This document shows positions 6,203 through 6,744 of a DNA stretch of 6,744 nucleotides, in pieces. The translations under genes were made by a program, and so were the position numbers. The notes under the pieces are model-generated. The model saw nothing but the letters and a program-made list of their open reading frames with translations, was not told the origin of the DNA and did not search any database. Source of the DNA: Acidobacteriaceae bacterium (GTDB taxonomy: Bacteria; Acidobacteriota; Terriglobia; Terriglobales; Acidobacteriaceae); the NCBI GenBank assembly GCA_003166055.1, contig PMWR01000533.1:26869-33612 (forward strand), in the 5' to 3' direction. The first letter of the stretch is position 1, and each line of letters opens with the position of its first letter.

Positions 6203-6403
6203 CTAAGCCTTCAGGGCCTGCGGCCTTTCCTGCACAATCTGGTCGGAATACCGTACGGCCTCCACCGAGTCTCCCAGAGCCTTCCTGGCAAGCTCCTGGG
6301 CCGATGCGTGATCGCCCGTGCTGTGCGAGAAAGCAGCCGCTGTGTGCGCGTACGCCGCCTTCGTATGCAGATCCGCTGCCAACGCGTCTCTATCCGCTGC
6401 CAT
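6203..6403 (-). CDS. Small alanine-rich helical protein of unknown function
   Basis: This 66-residue soluble peptide is rich in Ala (and in His at 13, 20, 27 and 32), with no signal or membrane segment. The pattern suggests two antiparallel helices: residues 3-28, then a TGDHASA turn (29-35), then 36-60. Ala at helix-packing positions (AAYAHTAAAFSHS, then AQELARKALGDSVEAV) resembles a single TPR-like hairpin, although I cannot assign it to a named family. The start is supported by GAGGAG six bases before the ATG. A TTG start in another frame at 6435 gives an Arg-rich product that looks like a shadow. Its stop is 102 bases before the start of the membrane peptide on the same strand, so the two may be co-expressed. 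It could be a general stress-type small protein, but nothing here shows that. Confidence 0.65.
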   Translation of the reverse strand: MAADRDALAADLHTKAAYAHTAAAFSHSTGDHASAQELARKALGDSVEAVRYSDQIVQERPQALKA

Positions 6404-6744
6404 GGTCTTCTCCTCGATGCCGAAGGCGTCTCCAACTTGTTGAGAACGCCCGCAGCCCTTTCATTTGCAGTCTCCCATCTCGCGAATCACGCTCGCTGAT
6501 CAATTCGGTACACCGCGAAAGCGAACCTCACCGTCACCGCCTGGAAGCAGGCGAGCCGGATGATCCACCAGGGATCTTCTTTCGATTTTTTCCTAGTCCA
6601 CCACCGGCTTCGCCGACCCGCAGTGGATGAAACTGGGTGCCCCATCCATCGGACGTCTTTGTTTTTGTCCGATGGGTGGGAGACCTAAAAGCCCAACCAT
6701 CCGCTATAGGGCCTTTCCCTTTCCATCTTGTTTCTTCCTAGGGC
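6404..6744. other. Right-edge region without a confirmed gene
   Basis: This 341-base stretch should hold the promoter of the minus-strand small genes; no clear -35/-10 pair is visible. From 6601 it is occupied by repeat copy 2. A 52-codon minus-strand frame (6487-6645) opens inside that repeat and is discussed as a finding. Beyond 6715 the sequence becomes T-rich (6715-6740) up to the window edge. Confidence 0.5.
6601..6715. repeat. Dispersed hairpin repeat, copy 2
   Basis: This is the same element as at 3040-3151, in the same orientation. The shared blocks lie at 6601-6619, 6635-6651, 6670-6681, 6688-6701 and 6709-6715. The stem is CCCATCCATCGGAC (6641-6654) with GTCCGATGGGTGGG (6667-6680), again 14 pairs with the T-G wobble at the same position, and a 12-base T-rich loop. 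The tip GGAC/GTCC replaces GAGC/GCTC of copy 1 with pairing kept. The gene to its right is outside the window, so I cannot tell whether it also sits between convergent genes. Confidence 0.9.

Overview
The window looks like chromosomal DNA from an Acidobacteriota bacterium, probably class Terriglobia. This is inferred from high GC, a large S53 (sedolisin/kumamolisin-type) peptidase with a C-terminal Ig-like domain, a small glycine-rich two-helix membrane protein, and intergenic hairpin repeats of the CCCATCC...GGGTGGG type. No rRNA, tRNA, CRISPR array, transposase or integrase is visible.

Layout, left to right. (1) 1-1734, plus strand: gamma-glutamyltransferase. It is cut by the left edge, because the reading frame is open to base 1 and the GTG at 43 is probably internal. 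(2) 1735-2217: gene-free, with a perfect 16-bp inverted repeat and a faint minus-strand trace of a [2Fe-2S] Mo-hydroxylase subunit. (3) 2218-3069, plus strand: a TIM-barrel protein of the sugar-phosphate isomerase/epimerase (AP endonuclease 2-like) family. Its last codons and stop lie inside a dispersed repeat. (4) About 3040-3151: repeat copy 1, between convergent genes. (5) 3199-5430, minus strand: a secreted S53 serine-carboxyl peptidase with pro-domain, catalytic domain and Ig-like domain. (6) 5431-5938: its upstream region, with two BlaI/MecI-type operator-like palindromes at 5613-5626 and 5734-5747. (7) 5939-6100 and 6203-6403, both minus strand: two small genes with good Shine-Dalgarno sequences, a Gly-rich two-helix membrane peptide and an Ala-rich soluble helical peptide. 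(8) About 6601-6715: repeat copy 2, whose hairpin tip differs from copy 1 by changes that keep pairing.

The genes do not form one pathway or a single operon. Two encode exported enzymes acting on peptides: the transferase on gamma-glutamyl compounds in the periplasm, and the S53 protease probably outside the cell. The most informative signals are non-coding. One is the repeat pair with a covarying stem, one copy of which supplies the 3' end of a gene. The other is the pair of BlaI/MecI-like operators upstream of the peptidase, although no such regulator is encoded here. I found no convincing new multi-gene system.
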